The notes under the pieces: model-generated
What the model was told of the DNA's origin: nothing
Seen by the model: only the letters and a program-made list of their open reading frames with translations
Database searches by the model: none
Shown: positions 46,346 to 58,189 of the stretch, one piece after another
How the letters are laid out: every line of letters starts with the position of its first letter
Position numbering within the stretch: the first letter of the stretch is position 1
Translations under genes and position numbers: made by a program
DNA from: Mixophyes australis
Taxonomy: Eukaryota; Chordata; Amphibia; Anura; Limnodynastidae
Direction of reading: 5' to 3'
NCBI GenBank assembly: GCA_036250195.1
Contig: JAVHZZ010000001.1
Coordinates: 381,655,907-381,719,906 of the forward strand
Length of the DNA stretch: 64,000 bases

Positions 46346-46421
46346 TATAAATAACCCCTGGTTTCAGGCCACACTTATCACCTCCTGAGGAAGTCCTGTT
46401 TGAGGACGAAACGCGTAGAGG
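46346..46421 (+). ncRNA. TATA box plus hammerhead-like motif, copy 2
   Basis: TATAAATAA starts at 46346. Thirty-five bases on, stem I CCTC/GAGG (46381-46384 with 46418-46421) encloses CTGAGGA (46385-46391), one extra A, stem II GTCC/GGAC (46393-46396 with 46404-46407), GAAA (46408-46411) and CGCGTA. Every canonical hammerhead core base is present (CUGANGA and GAAA, then a UA cleavage dinucleotide). Stem III would be ACG/CGU without a loop, so ACGCGU would have to pair between two molecules, as reported for Penelope-associated hammerheads that work as dimers. The extra A before stem II is the deviation. Best preserved of the three. Confidence 0.65.
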
Positions 46422-47190
46422 CTTCTTTCCAACTGTTCTTGTGTATTTGGGTCACCACACCATCAGTCGCTCCTGTGCGGAAGACTGTGGGAGGTTCCTG
46501 CTGTACCTGAGGACATGGTATATCTGATACCTGAATTTCAGATAAGCTTGCATTATTATTACTCTTTGTGAGTGTGCATTTTATATGTTAAAATCCTAAT
46601 TAAATACTGTTACCTTGAAATACTACACCATATAGTGTATTATCTCCTTTTTTCTTACCCATTGAGTGGAAGAGAGATATGATGTTTACAGTATGCTGAT
46701 GTTTTTGACTGGAGACCAGACTTGCAGTTGCTGAGTATGCTGACCACATAATATTGAAAGTGAAGTGGTTGTTAAGCTGTGTTCCAGTCTTTGGATTAAT
46801 CATACAGATAAGCGATATAATTTCCTTTGGGTGTGTAATACTATGGTGATGGGCTATCACTAACACACTGCTTCTACTAATCCTATGCCTATATTATTCT
46901 GTCTTTTATATGTGCGAACTGGACTCATACCCTTGGTCCTATAAGACCGTCCAGCAAACGTGGAACTTTGATCCATTGACTATATTATTATTTCCCCACT
47001 GAACCTGGGATAAATTCCTAGTAACACACCATTGTGCGCCGTATCCTTGTTTGACTTTCCATTTGACTCTGGACTTACCCACCTATTATAAGGAAGGCTG
47101 CCTCCATATGTGGAAGAGGTGTATATGTGGACTTTCTCTATACTAACTTTATACAATACTGCTGTGAGCGCCATTGTTTATTACGTTTTT
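46422..47190 (+). other. Leader-like DNA after the hammerhead-like motif
   Basis: Non-coding. It may be the 5' leader of a truncated tandem Penelope-like copy. It ends at (TA)n tracts at 47196-47267. No ORF follows, because a LINE fragment begins there. Confidence 0.4.
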
Positions 47191-47195
<5 letters not shown>

Positions 47196-47224
<29 letters not shown>

Positions 47225-47267
47225 TTATAAATATATATACATTTATATATATATATATATATATATC
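47196..47267. repeat. TA-rich microsatellites
   Basis: Two TA tracts separated by cttataaatatatatacatt. The LINE fragment begins directly at the right edge. Confidence 0.9.
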
Positions 47268-48023
47268 TCACACAAGACACCGCAAAAACCTTAATTCATG
47301 CACTCATCATCTCCCGTATCGACTATTGCAATTCCCTCCTTACTGGTCTTCCCAAGGTCAGACTTGAACCCCTACAATCTATTTTGCACACAGCGGCTAG
47401 ATTGATTTTCCTTGTAAACCGTTCTTCCTCTGCTGAGCCACTATGTCAGTCTCTATATTAGTTGCCTGTATTTCAATGAATCCAATATAAAATTCTTCTA
47501 CTAACATACAAGGCCATCAACAAAATTGCACCGACATACATTTCCTCACTTGTCTCAAAATATCTCCCTACTTGACACCTCCGTTCTGCACAAGATCTGC
47601 GTCTCTCTTTCACTTTCATCACATCCTCCCATTCTCGGTTACAGGACTTTTTTCGGGCTGCACCCACTTTGTGGAATTCCCTCCCTCGCATAGTAAGACT
47701 TTCCTCTAGTCTTAAAACCTTCAAGCGTTCTCTGAAAACCCATCTCTTCAGACAAGCTTATGATATTCCTCAACCACCATCTTAATCTCCCTAGGTTACC
47801 TTATTACCACCCTCTACACAGCTAACACAAGACAACAATCCTCTGATCAACATTGCTACACACACAGCACATGCTCTTGTGTTTCAATCTCCCATTGTCC
47901 CATAGATTGTAAGCTTGCGAGCAGGGTTCTCTTATCTCTCTGTCTGTATGTATTACCCAGTATTGCTTTAATGTTTGTTCCCAATTGCGCTATGGAATTT
48001 TCTGGCGCTATATAAATAAATGA

Positions 48024-48025
<2 letters not shown>
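47268..48025 (+). pseudogene. CR1/L2-type LINE, 3' end
   Basis: Only the post-RT C-terminal part and 3' tail remain. Translated blocks include LIHALIISRIDYCNSLLTGLP, LYQLP-type and KAINKIAPTYISSLVSKYLP segments, then SRLQDFFRAAPTLWNSLP and LKTFKRSLKTHLFRQAY, the usual ending of CR1/L2/Rex1-group ORF2. Stops interrupt the frame. The tail ggcgctatataaataaatgatg matches the SINE tails at 4040 and 41490, then passes into (TA)n. Confidence 0.85.

Positions 48026-48072
<47 letters not shown>
48026..48072. repeat. (TA)n microsatellite at the LINE tail
   Basis: TA tract continuing from the LINE 3' end. Confidence 0.95.
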
Positions 48073-48074
<2 letters not shown>

Positions 48075-49900
48075 CAGTCCTAAAGTTTTCCCTGTCTCTG
48101 CCACGGCTGCATTTTATTCATTTTCTTCTGCTGTTGTTTTAGTATAATTACTGAGGAGAATCTTGGACACTTTACTTGTAATTCTCCATAAAAGCAGATA
48201 TTTCAATGACCTGAACACAAAAATATATAATTAACAGCGATTACAGGAGAAAGGTTAAAAAGAAGATATTCAGTAATGGCACTCAAATTATAGACTTTAC
48301 AAAACTAATGTTGTTAAGTTATTTTCTACTGCCAAACTGATAGTGAACATTTGCTGTGCAACCATGTACAGTTCATTGCCACTAAATATTCTGTACTACA
48401 AACTCATGCTTTTAGTATAGAACTGCGTCTTTTCATTGTGCTCATTACATAATTTTTCTTTACATTATTTACATTTATAAAAGGTTAAAATAAATGGACT
48501 TGTGTCTTGTTTTAACCATTTTTCTTTATCAAGTGGGTGTTTGTGTGTGATTTTTAATTTTGTTTATGTATTTGCCAATTTTAGTTATTTTTATTAACTT
48601 AGCTTAACTTATCCTTGGCTCTCCTGCTGTTTTGGAACTATGAGTTCCACATGTTCTACCAAGCAAAGACCAATGGCTTAAGCCTGTCCAGCTACTCAGT
48701 GGGCAAAAACTAAAACCTGTCACTATATGATGGGAGCTGCCGTTCCATAACAGCTGTAATAACATGGGGGTGGGAAGAATTATGTATGTGGGGTTCAGAA
48801 TTCTGTCCCCGTCCAAGCCCCAAAGAGGTTATAAGCCTCCCAGCACTAGGATAGGAGCATGACCTTTGTCATGCCTCAAACTCAGCCCCAAATTTGGCCA
48901 ACTGACTGGGGGCCATAATTAAAACAGTGTCACTACAATATCAAGGTGGATGGGTAGTGGTCCCGGCATTGAACAAAGTTTACCCACTGGTTCTATAGCA
49001 CTACTCAGTAGACTATCAACTTCGCTGACTTGGCAGACTATCACTTCATCCAGCCCTCACACCACATTAGGCTCAGCCAAAGGAATTGAATATTTCCATC
49101 TTTACTTGCTCCAGGCAGTTAAGATATGGTTTTAAGCAGTTCTCTAGGGGATATTTTACTATGCTACCCCTAACTATCTAGGCATCAAATTTCTGGGTCT
49201 GGGATTCAAATTTGCAGCATTTGGCTAGAGGCTGATATTTTTATTGTGCGTTCAACTCCCTTCTTTTTCTTGTTTCACAACCATGCTGCCCAGCTTCAGC
49301 TGCTGAACAATGTAACATTGAGTATTAGTTGTAGGACATGTTTTATCAGATTCTAGAGCAACAGGCCATTTCTTGGTGTTGACTGCTCATCACTGAGTCT
49401 GCCAACTATCCAAGGACAAGTTGTTTAGCAATCTAACCATATAATAGCTGTTAAAGAAGATTGATAACCTATCTCACATATAATCTGATTTATTCCAAGA
49501 ATGAAAATATATATTTGGTTCAACTTTCAATTCAAATTTCAATTAATAAAATAAAATCACAAAATATATAATTTGCTGTTTTTAAAATACTTGATTCTTC
49601 AAAGTGTCACCTATGTTTAGTCTTCACAATATTTAAAACCAACAAGAAAAACATTAAATTATGCTGGTTCCTCATAGACCCAAATATATTGTATAACTTT
49701 GGGAAACAACAGATGCAAGAAAATCCAAGAGATCCTAAAAATTGTATAATGAGCCGGGAAGGAGATTCACAAAGCCATGGAAGGTAGTTAAGTGGCCAGA
49801 TAGAAGACAATTGTGTAAGCAAGATTATTATTAGCCTTTGTTTATAAATAACCAACATATTATTCAGCACTGTACATTGATACAAACAAATTGCACATTA
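48073..49900. other. No feature seen
   Basis: AT-rich, about 1.8 kb; nothing recognised. Confidence 0.45.
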
Positions 49901-50211
49901 TTACTATTATTTATCATTGTTTATTTATATAGGACCACCATATTATGCAGCTCTGTATAGATAATATTTAATCATTCATATCAATCCCTGCCCCATTGGA
50001 GCTTACAGTCTAAAATTGCCTACCAAACAAATTTACATAAATATAATCTGGTCATCTCTGTCAGTAGCCAATTAACCTACTAGTATGATTTTGGTTTGTG
50101 GGAGAAAAACCATTCTAACACGGGGACAAAGCTCCACACAGATAGGGATGGATATGTACCCATAGCTACAGAGCTGTGAGACAGCAATGATAACCATTAT
50201 GTCGCTCTGTC
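49901..50211 (-). mobile_element. V-SINE-like SINE, diverged, minus strand
   Basis: Shares the tail (ttatttatataggaccacca, gccccattggagcttacagtc) and the order tail-centre-head with 41489-41854. The central block is badly eroded (about 50095-50140) and the tRNA-like head is barely recognisable near 50150-50211. An old copy. Confidence 0.75.
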
Positions 50212-52694
50212 TTTCCATATAATGACATGAAGCAGAAAGTAAAGAATGCACTGTCCAAATAACTTCACATACTAAAAAGTGCATGGACAACTTATTGCAT
50301 AAGGTAGTGGGATAAAATTTGTAAATTCAGTTAGGAAATGTGTGAGTGGCATTGGTGTAATAACAGTGAATCTGAAAATAAGGATTATGGAGCATTCAAT
50401 GAAGATCTTTTGAGATGAGTCTGATAATGGATGTATGGGTAGAGAGCTGGGTGGAAGAAGTCTTGTAGCCATGCATAGAATGAGTTGGGAAGATATAATA
50501 AGGTGGCTAAAGGAGCACAGAATGCAGATTGAACAGTATTTATGGGTCAGAAATATAGGCAGGGCGGGAGTTGTGGAAAGATTTGCGGCAAGGATTAGTT
50601 ATTTTAACTTTTTTCTTAACTTTATGGGAAGTCAATGAAATAATTCACAAACAGAGGTAAACAGAGGCAAAATACGAAAACAGATAGCATTTTTGATTTA
50701 TTGCTGCAGAGATAGTAGTGTCATTGACATAATGGACAGAATGGAGTTGCAATAATTGAGGCAGGACATTTTTAAGGTTGTAGGTCATGACATTTCCAGC
50801 CTCTTATGTAGATGCCAGTGACTGCTAACTAGATCATACAGAGGTTTGGAAGATGATGAATGCAATATAATCATTTTAGTTTTTGGTGTGTCTAATGTTA
50901 AGTACTTATTTGGCTATCCATGAGTAGATGACTAATAGACTGTTTGGGATGTTGGCTAATATAGAGGTATTGAGTTCATGGGTGGCTAGGTAAATCTGGG
51001 TGTAATCTGTATGCAATTGATACTGCAACTCTATGTTTATATTAGTTTACCAACATAAGTGATATAAGCAGGGAACAGAAGTGGATTGAGGAAGAATTCT
51101 AGAGGTACTCCGATAGAAAGTTGGATGGATAAGGTGAAGTTTCATTAAAGGAAAAAGTGAACTATTAGCAAATAAAAATACAGAATATTATTGGGAATGT
51201 CAAGGGAATAGAGAAATTGCAGCAGCAGGGGTTGTTTAACAGTGTCGGATGGAGAACAATGGTTAGAAGGAGTAGGAAGCTTTTGATTTGGATTTGAGGA
51301 TGTCATAAGCTACTTTTGTGTATCTGTGTAGTGATTTGGACAAAATGCAGATTAAAAATTGTCTAGTACGGTGTTAGAGTTGAAATAGTCCTCTTAAGCT
51401 AAATATTTGTTTGATTCCCAGGGCTTTGGTGATGTTTTGTTGTTGAATTAATGTTGACCTTTGATAAACTTGTGTATAGTAAATTCATTTGTATCATATG
51501 ACAAGAAGAAGTTAAGTAGATAAACAAAACACATGCATGACATCAAGTTAAACATCAACACTATATTTGAGTATTTTATGAATAACTCTCAATCTTACAC
51601 AGATGAGCAATGACAAAAATGAAACATTACATATTCATTTAGGATACTGTTTTAGCAATAGCCATTGTTATATATCGTTAATGCTTAATTAATTAAGCAT
51701 TGACTCCAAACAAACCTTTCTCTAGAAATAGACTGGCCCCTACTCTCAAGGAGGCTAATAATGTAAAGTAACTTTCTTGCAATATAATTAAAACATGTAC
51801 TTAGTTTTAGGTACCATTTGGGATGGTTAAAAATAGCAAATATTTAAAGTATTGTAAATTGCCTGAAAGTCTTGAATGGGTTAAATGTGTCAAATAATTA
51901 TTTTTCTTGCAGAGAAATGCAAACTTGCTCTAGTTAAGTTTTGTAAGGCTTAACTATACTTAGCATACATAGCAAAAGTATTTTGACAATCATAAAGGAC
52001 AAAACAAGACTAGACATTTGTTAACGTGTCTAAATTTGATTTGTAACAAATTTGACAAATTCCACGATGATATTTGAAAGCATGGTCAATACACCCTCTA
52101 TAGAGAAGTTCCTGTAATAATTTGAGACATAATTACTGCTTTATTTGAGTGAAATAAGATATTTTAAAGTCTGGATGAACTGAAAGAGGCAAATAATACT
52201 TGATTATTTCTTTTTCCTGAAGCTATTTCATGGCAGCCATTTCAATGGGCAAGTCCCTTCTTGCTGTAGGTACAAACAGGAAATTGGAAACACCCCAGGA
52301 AGTACATAGTGCAGCTACTTTTCTTCTTATCTGTCTTTGAGCGACTTCCAGAGCTGATCCAGAAATTTATAAGCCTAAACACAGAGAACTGGGACATTGA
52401 AGCAATGTTTTTACCCATTTCCAGTCGAGTCCTGCAACTCTTCAGTAAAATTTACATATCTGGATGTTGGAGTGCATACATGTACATGTCTAGGCAATTT
52501 TGCATAAACAGGTATGTAATTTTGAAAAGAAACTGAAATTTATGATTAGTGGGCCTACTGTTTTTGTATTATGTATATCTCTGCTTGAATAAGATTAAAA
52601 CTACAATTCATGAATCATTGACACATGATTTATAAAATTAAGTATTTTTAATTTATTTTTATCAAGTCCTAAAGATATAGTATTGCTTATGCCA
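50212..52694. other. Unassigned, perhaps an old dispersed repeat
   Basis: About 50400-51380 has a purine-rich, mildly patterned character often seen in decayed interspersed repeats, but I cannot name a family. The rest is AT-rich with no coding signal. Confidence 0.35.
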
Positions 52695-52855
52695 GTGGAA
52701 GCCAATCTTTCTTAGTTCGAGGCACCCTTAGTTTCTCCATAATTTATTTCAAGGCACCCCTAAGCCAAAATAATAACCAAGTAGTCCCCCGCCTTACTTA
52801 CCACTGGTCCTGGCCACGGCACCCCTGTGAGATCACCAGGGCACCCAGTTTGCAA
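52695..52855. mobile_element. hAT-like non-autonomous fragment
   Basis: Starts cagtggaagccaatctttct followed by tagttcgaggcaccc, similar to the CAGNG...-type ends and early sequence of hAT MITEs. The right end was not found. Identification is by resemblance. Confidence 0.4.
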
Positions 52856-53409
52856 AAAATACTGGATGAGAAAAACGATATTATTTTGCATTCCATTGAT
52901 ATATGCACATTTTTATGGCAATTCCATTGGCATATTACATTATTATGGAATAGAAATCCCTGTATTCAGGATTTTTCTTCGCATAGTCTGATCTCTCAGG
53001 GCCTGATTTTTCAAGGCACGTTTTCTGAGCACAACCCGTGTTTAGCAATATACGCATGTATTTAGGCTTTGCATACTTCCAAATTCGTCAAGGCATGGAT
53101 CTCAAGATACGTGTGCTTTTGAAATCAGTGTCTGCTTTGCTCTACTACACAAGATGCTGCAGGATACTTTCAATATCTGTGTGTATTATAAAGTCGCAAA
53201 AGTATACACGCATGCAAAAAAAGGTATGCTTGAATTAATGTCACCTGTTAATAATAAAGGCATTAATGATAAAACATCTACTCCCCCCACCAATTAAATA
53301 CATTCATTAGACTGTTATTAATGTCTACTGTACATAAAGAACATTTCTACAGTTGCTCCTCATTGCAAACACATGCTATTTCATGCATACGAGAGTGTCA
53401 TCACAACTG
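52856..53409. other. Possible MITE remnant
   Basis: At about 52999-53240, gggcctgatttttcaaggca resembles the left end of the MITEs at 24010 and 26600, but no partner end was found. Confidence 0.3.
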
Positions 53410-53670
53410 CTCAGGACTTAGTCTAGCCCTTTAGCTGGAGCAAGGGATACGGCAGAAAAACAAGTAACTTTCAGTTGGGCATAGCTGGATACGAGCGTGG
53501 CTGCACGCTCTTGAGTTTGGCACGCCCCTAGTAAGTGACCTTTGCATTTGACAAGGCAGCGGACAGGGCTGAGTTCACAGACGTACCTCCCGCTACTGGG
53601 CATGCGCAGACTGATTTTGCTTACAATACACTCAAAATCAGCAGAAACTTGATGAATCATGCACTCAGTG
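53410..53670 (-). mobile_element. MITE, copy B of the 26600 family
   Basis: Reverse-oriented relative of 26600-26917. It starts ctcaggacttagtctagccc and ends cttgatgaatcatgcactcag. Middle segments (ctggagcaaggga, gcgcagactgatttt) match by eye. The right terminus is altered and no TA duplication remains. Confidence 0.6.
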
Positions 53671-55069
53671 ACTTGTTTATTGTTTTTTCAGACATGCCAT
53701 CTGCTTTAGTGTATAACTGTATTAACAGTTTCTTTAATACAGCAAATAAGCAACCACTAGCAACCTGCAATGTTCTTAATAGCCATTTTTGTAAGCCCTT
53801 AAAGTATTATGACTGTACCATACAGTACTAATATACATTTGAGTAGTCCTTAATTCTACAACTAATAGATGATGAACTTTGCAGCAAGGGCTAACCTCCA
53901 TGGAGGATATGAAATAATTCTTTGGAGCAGAGTTATTCAAGCACTTTCTCTTCCATTAAATGTACCAAGACTGGACTATTAAAATGAACTATGTTGGCTA
54001 CAAAATGGAAAATAAATCATTGCTGCAGAAAAACCATATACCAATTCAGCTCACCATTGCCCTGCAGATACCATTAAAATAAAATAGTATTATTATATAT
54101 TTAAAAAGAGCTGACATGTTATACAGGGCTCTAAATGACACAAACAAATTACTTACAATGATATGAAACAGATATTATATTTGACACGTGATAAAGATTA
54201 TTTTTAGAAACATATATATGTGATGACTTAATATTATTCACAAAGAAAGTGAAATAACAATGTATTGAATATATAAAGTTAGCCACTAAAAAATGTAAAC
54301 ATAGATATTTGCCGAGCAGTTTCATTTCCTCTCGTGGTATCTTACTTTTGATAGGCAGTTGCTGTGTGCTTCTATTCATTCACTAGAATGACATCTTTCA
54401 GCTTTAGTATATAAATAGATTAAATTTCCCTCTCACCAGTATGAAACTGATATTGCACTTATCTCATGTAGTGTGGAATATTTCCTGCAGAGGTTTTGTT
54501 CAATCCTCATCTTGAAACAGAAGCTATTAACACTTGTAACACAATCTCTTCTGGGCATGCTACAATAAACCTCCTCAACATGGTGTAGTAAAATATTTAT
54601 TAATTTGGAGCAAAACCATAAAATGATATACTCACAATTGTAGCAAGTGAAAGTAAATTGTAACATAAGATAGACATGAAAAGCCACTGGCAGGCAAGTA
54701 ACAGACAAGCTCCTGTAAAATACAAACTTGACAATATTTATTAATTGATGATTGTACAACTATCCAGTTAAATACATATAATGCAGAAATAAAAGTTTTA
54801 GACAGACCTAGAGGATCTCCAATTTTAGATCTCCATGGAAAACAAAGACATGATTGACACAACATTGGCACAACTAGACAAACAGGAGCTTATGTGGAGT
54901 TGGAGGTACATCTGTTTTACTTGTGTAAAAAAGCATTTCCGTGCTGTGCATGAGCACAAAAACTGTGAAGTTGAGAATAAATGTGGTATTTGATATTTTC
55001 ATTTTCACAAAAAATAAATTACAAGAGAGCTGGCCTATCCTCCCTCCCCCACTATAATACATTTTGCCT
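53671..55069. other. No feature seen
   Basis: AT-rich; nothing recognised. Confidence 0.45.
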
Positions 55070-56024
55070 GCAGTACAACCATGCCACCAAAGTGGCCACT
55101 GTGGCGCTTGAACTGTTTCCCTTCCTGCTGAGCTACGCTCGTTTTCTCAGGATGATTCACACCTGCCACTAATGCTTATAACACAGCCTCGCCTAGCAGT
55201 CTGGGCCAGATCATCAGGTCACTCAACTTGATAGGAAGCAATCCATTGACTCCTGTTCCTGGCTATTCTTATCTGTGTACCTGACCTTGTGGTTCTGCTA
55301 TTCCTTCCACTGCTGCAGACACAGCTCATCATCTATCTGGTTCCTGAGATATACACCTGTGTGGATCTCTGTGCTTCTGCTCTCTACAGCTCATTGCATC
55401 TCAGTATAACCTGTTCGGCTTACTTCCACCGTTACCTGCTGTCTACTCTCAAGTGTTTCAGCATTACCTGACTTCTGAGACTCACCACCTTCATAGAGGT
55501 ATCTGACCCTGCAACCCGCAAGCTACTCATCTCACCACCTTTCTAGAGGTTTCCAACCCTGCAATCCGCAAGCTACTCATCTCACCACCTTTCCAGAGTT
55601 ATCCAACCCTGCAATCCGCAGGTTATTCATCTCACCACCTTCATAGAGGTATCTGACCCTGTAACCCAAAGGCTACTCGTCTCACCACCTCTTCCAGAGG
55701 TATCCAACCCTGCAACCCACAGGCTACTCATCTCACCACCTTCATAGAGGTATCCAACCCTGCAACCCACAGGCTACTCATCTCACCACCTTCATAGAGG
55801 CATCTGACCCTGCAACCCACAGGCTACTCGTCTCACCACCTCTTCCAGAGGTATATAACCCTACAACCCGCAGGCTACTCATCTCACCACCTTTCTAGAG
55901 GTATTCAGCCCTGCAACCCACAGGCTACACATCTCACCACCTTTCTAAAGATATCTGACCCTGCAACCCGTAGGCTATTCGTCTCCCCACCTCTCTCTGT
56001 GGTCTTGCCTTGGGAACCCTGACA
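55070..56024 (+). mobile_element. Probable 5' LTR, left edge unclear
   Basis: C/T-rich sequence carrying a 50-bp array and ending GGGAACCCTGACA at 56024, a typical LTR terminus. A gag-like start codon follows about 100 bp later. No matching TG start or target duplication was found, so the left edge is an estimate. No downstream LTR was seen. Confidence 0.45.
55481..56000. repeat. 50-bp tandem array, ten units plus a partial
   Basis: Units start at 55481, 55531, 55581, 55631, 55681, 55732, 55782, 55832, 55883, 55933 and 55983. Each begins ctcaccacct and includes a small hairpin-forming cctgcaacccgcagg. Units differ by a few bases. The strict 50-51-bp spacing without distinct spacers marks it as a minisatellite. 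Confidence 0.95.
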
Positions 56025-56127
56025 GAATGATCTGACCATAAAACTGAGCCTGCTGCTGCACGCTTTCTTCCCTTGTGTACAGGTTTCCCAGGGTATTGGC
56101 TTATACTGTATTCATCATTCTAAGACC

Positions 56128-56394
56128 ATGGCTACTATTTCTTCAGAAAATCCCCTGTTCCAGATGCTTCAAGTGGACATTCTCCAGCTACGCACTCAAA
56201 TCTCACAAGTATCTTCCTTGCTAAATAAAGTGCTTAAGCAACTTCTAGTTTCCTTCCCTAATATGTCATGCACGAGTACCTGCTTTGACCTTGAATTTTT
56301 TTTGCTAGGGACAAACTTGTTGCTGCTGTACACCCTTCTGAAACTGTATCTTGCTATAAGGAGTCTAATTGTGGTGCTAACTTATCCCAACTAA
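56128..56394 (+). pseudogene. Short gag-like N-terminus after the LTR
   Basis: An ATG frame (MATISSENPLFQMLQVDILQ, then LRTQISQVSSLLNKVLKQLL) with a heptad-like pattern, about 100 bp after the probable LTR end. This position and the amphipathic N-terminus resemble Ty3/gypsy gag starts. It is lost after about 88 codons and replaced by LINE sequence at about 56437. Tentative. Confidence 0.35.
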
Positions 56395-56436
56395 CTATGT
56401 CTGCCTCTGACCCGTTGCAAGCAGCACCTTCTAATA

Positions 56437-58140
56437 ATGCTAATACAAAATTGCCCTATTTTGCTTCTTCCTTTTGCCTCCAAACTCCTTGAACGGGTTG
56501 TCTACAACCATCTCACCTCCTTTCTCTCTTCTCACTCACTCCTTGACCCGCTCCAATCCGGTTTTCGCCCCCTCCACTCTACTGAAACTGCCCTCATTAA
56601 GGTCACTGATGACCTCCTCCTCACTAAATCCAAAAGACACTACTCCCTTCTTATCCTTCTTGACCTCTCTGCTGCCTTCGATACCATTGACCACGCACTC
56701 CTTTTGCAAACTCTCAATTCTATAGGCCTCTGTCACACTGTCCTCTCCTGGTTTTCCTCTTACCTCACCAACCGCTCCTTCTCAGTCTCTACACACGACT
56801 CCACATCCCCCCCTCTTCCTTACCTGTTAGTGTTCCTCAAGGTTCCACTCTTGGCCCCTGCTTTTCCCTCTCTACACCTCCTCCCTAGGTATCCTCATCT
56901 GCTCCGTTGGCCTCCAGTTCCACCTCTATGTTGATGATACCCAAATCTATCTTTCATCCCCTGACCTTTTCCCTTCCCTTCTGTCTCGTGTCTCCTGCTG
57001 TCTCTCGGTCATCTCATCTTGGATGTCCCAACGCTTCCTTAAACTCAATATTTCCAAGACTGAATTTATCATCTTTTCCCCTTCCAGGACTCTCCCCCCT
57101 CTCTATTTCTGTTAGTAACATTACCTTCTTTTCTGTCCCTCAAGTCCGATGCCTTGATTCCTCCCTCTCCTTCAAGCCTTCAAGCCTCACATTCTGTCCC
57201 TCTCAAAATCCTCCTACTTCCACCTTCAGAATATATCCAAGATACTCCCATTTCTCACCACGTAAGCTACAAGACCTTCGTTCACTCGCCTGTAATCTCT
57301 CGTCTTGACTACTGAAACCTCATCTGCGGCCTACCTGATTCTCACCTTGACCCTCTTAAGTCTATCCTCAATGCTGCTGCCTGCCTCATTTTTCTCTCCC
57401 GCCACTCTATCTCTGCTGTCTCTCTCCAACAGTCACTATATTGGCTCCTTATGGCCTACAGAATTAAATTTAAACTCCTCACCCTCACTTTTAAATCTCT
57501 TATTCAATCCTCCTCTCCCTACATCTCCAATCTCATCTCTACCTACACGCCTAGCTGCCTCCACCGCTCTGCCTGTGACCGCCTCCTCACTACTACACTG
57601 ATCACCTCTTCCCACTCCCGTCTCCAGGACTTTACCCGAGCTGTTCCCCAGCTGTGGAACGATTATCCACGTTCCCTCAGGTTAGCATCTACTCTCAAAG
57701 GCTTCAAGTGTGCCCTTAAGACTCATTTCTTTATTCAAGTCTATCAGTCCTCCTCCTAATTCCCTTGTCCCGGTTCTCTCCCCCAGTTAGTAGCACCCTA
57801 TTTATGTCTCCCCCTTTCCAAAGGATGGAAGCTCTCAGGAGTAGGGCCCTCTTTCCATGTGTGCTCCTTTTACTATACCATCACCCTCTGTACCTCTTGG
57901 CCTGCTTCCCTAGCCCTATTTTCTTAAGCTTTAGCCTACTTCTCGCTGATTTCTATCATCACTTTCATTCATTGTCCTAGTACTAATTTGATTTGCAATG
58001 CCATGTTAACTGTGTCTGTGTATATATTTTTGTTCATTTTCTGTTCTTTCTGTATAATGTTGTGTCCAGGCTCACTGTTTTCTGTACGTCATGTATGGCA
58101 CTACGGACCCTTTGTGGCGCCTTATGAATGAAAGATAATT
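56437..58140 (+). pseudogene. CR1/L2-type LINE, RT to 3' end, degenerate
   Basis: Starts inside the [39 protein letters not shown], then [20 protein letters not shown] (catalytic Asp region) in one frame to about 56800. It then shifts and gives [11 protein letters not shown] (catalytic DD) near 56930 and [21 protein letters not shown]. The C-terminal part (LQQSLYWLLMAYRIKFKLLT, then RAVPQLWNDYPRSLRLASTLKGF) runs to about 57740. Several frame changes are present. The 3' tail reaches (TA)n at 58143. It interrupts the gag-like frame before it, so it is probably the later insertion. Confidence 0.88.
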
Positions 58141-58141
58141 T

Positions 58142-58142
<1 letters not shown>

Positions 58143-58187
<45 letters not shown>
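58143..58187. repeat. (TA)n microsatellite
   Basis: TA tract directly at the LINE 3' end, interrupted once by aa. Confidence 0.95.

Positions 58188-58189
<2 letters not shown>

Larger units (their letters stand above)
42790..46421 (+). mobile_element. Penelope-like element (Neptune/Poseidon type)
   Basis: A basic upstream coding segment (42881-43192), the long RT/GIY-YIG frame (43303-45456, open from 43021), a T-rich untranslated region, a 162-bp tandem duplication, CpG-rich 27-bp repeats, a TATA box and a hammerhead-like motif. Penelope-like elements are known to carry such ribozymes in their terminal repeat regions. No matching promoter/ribozyme copy was found upstream of the ORF, so the copy is probably 5'-truncated, with 46.1-46.4 kb being the downstream terminal region or the start of a partial tandem copy. 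Confidence 0.85.

Noticed and set aside
55481..56000. CRISPR-like regular repeats
   Set aside because: The units are contiguous with no unique spacers, lie in an LTR-like region, and the context is eukaryotic.
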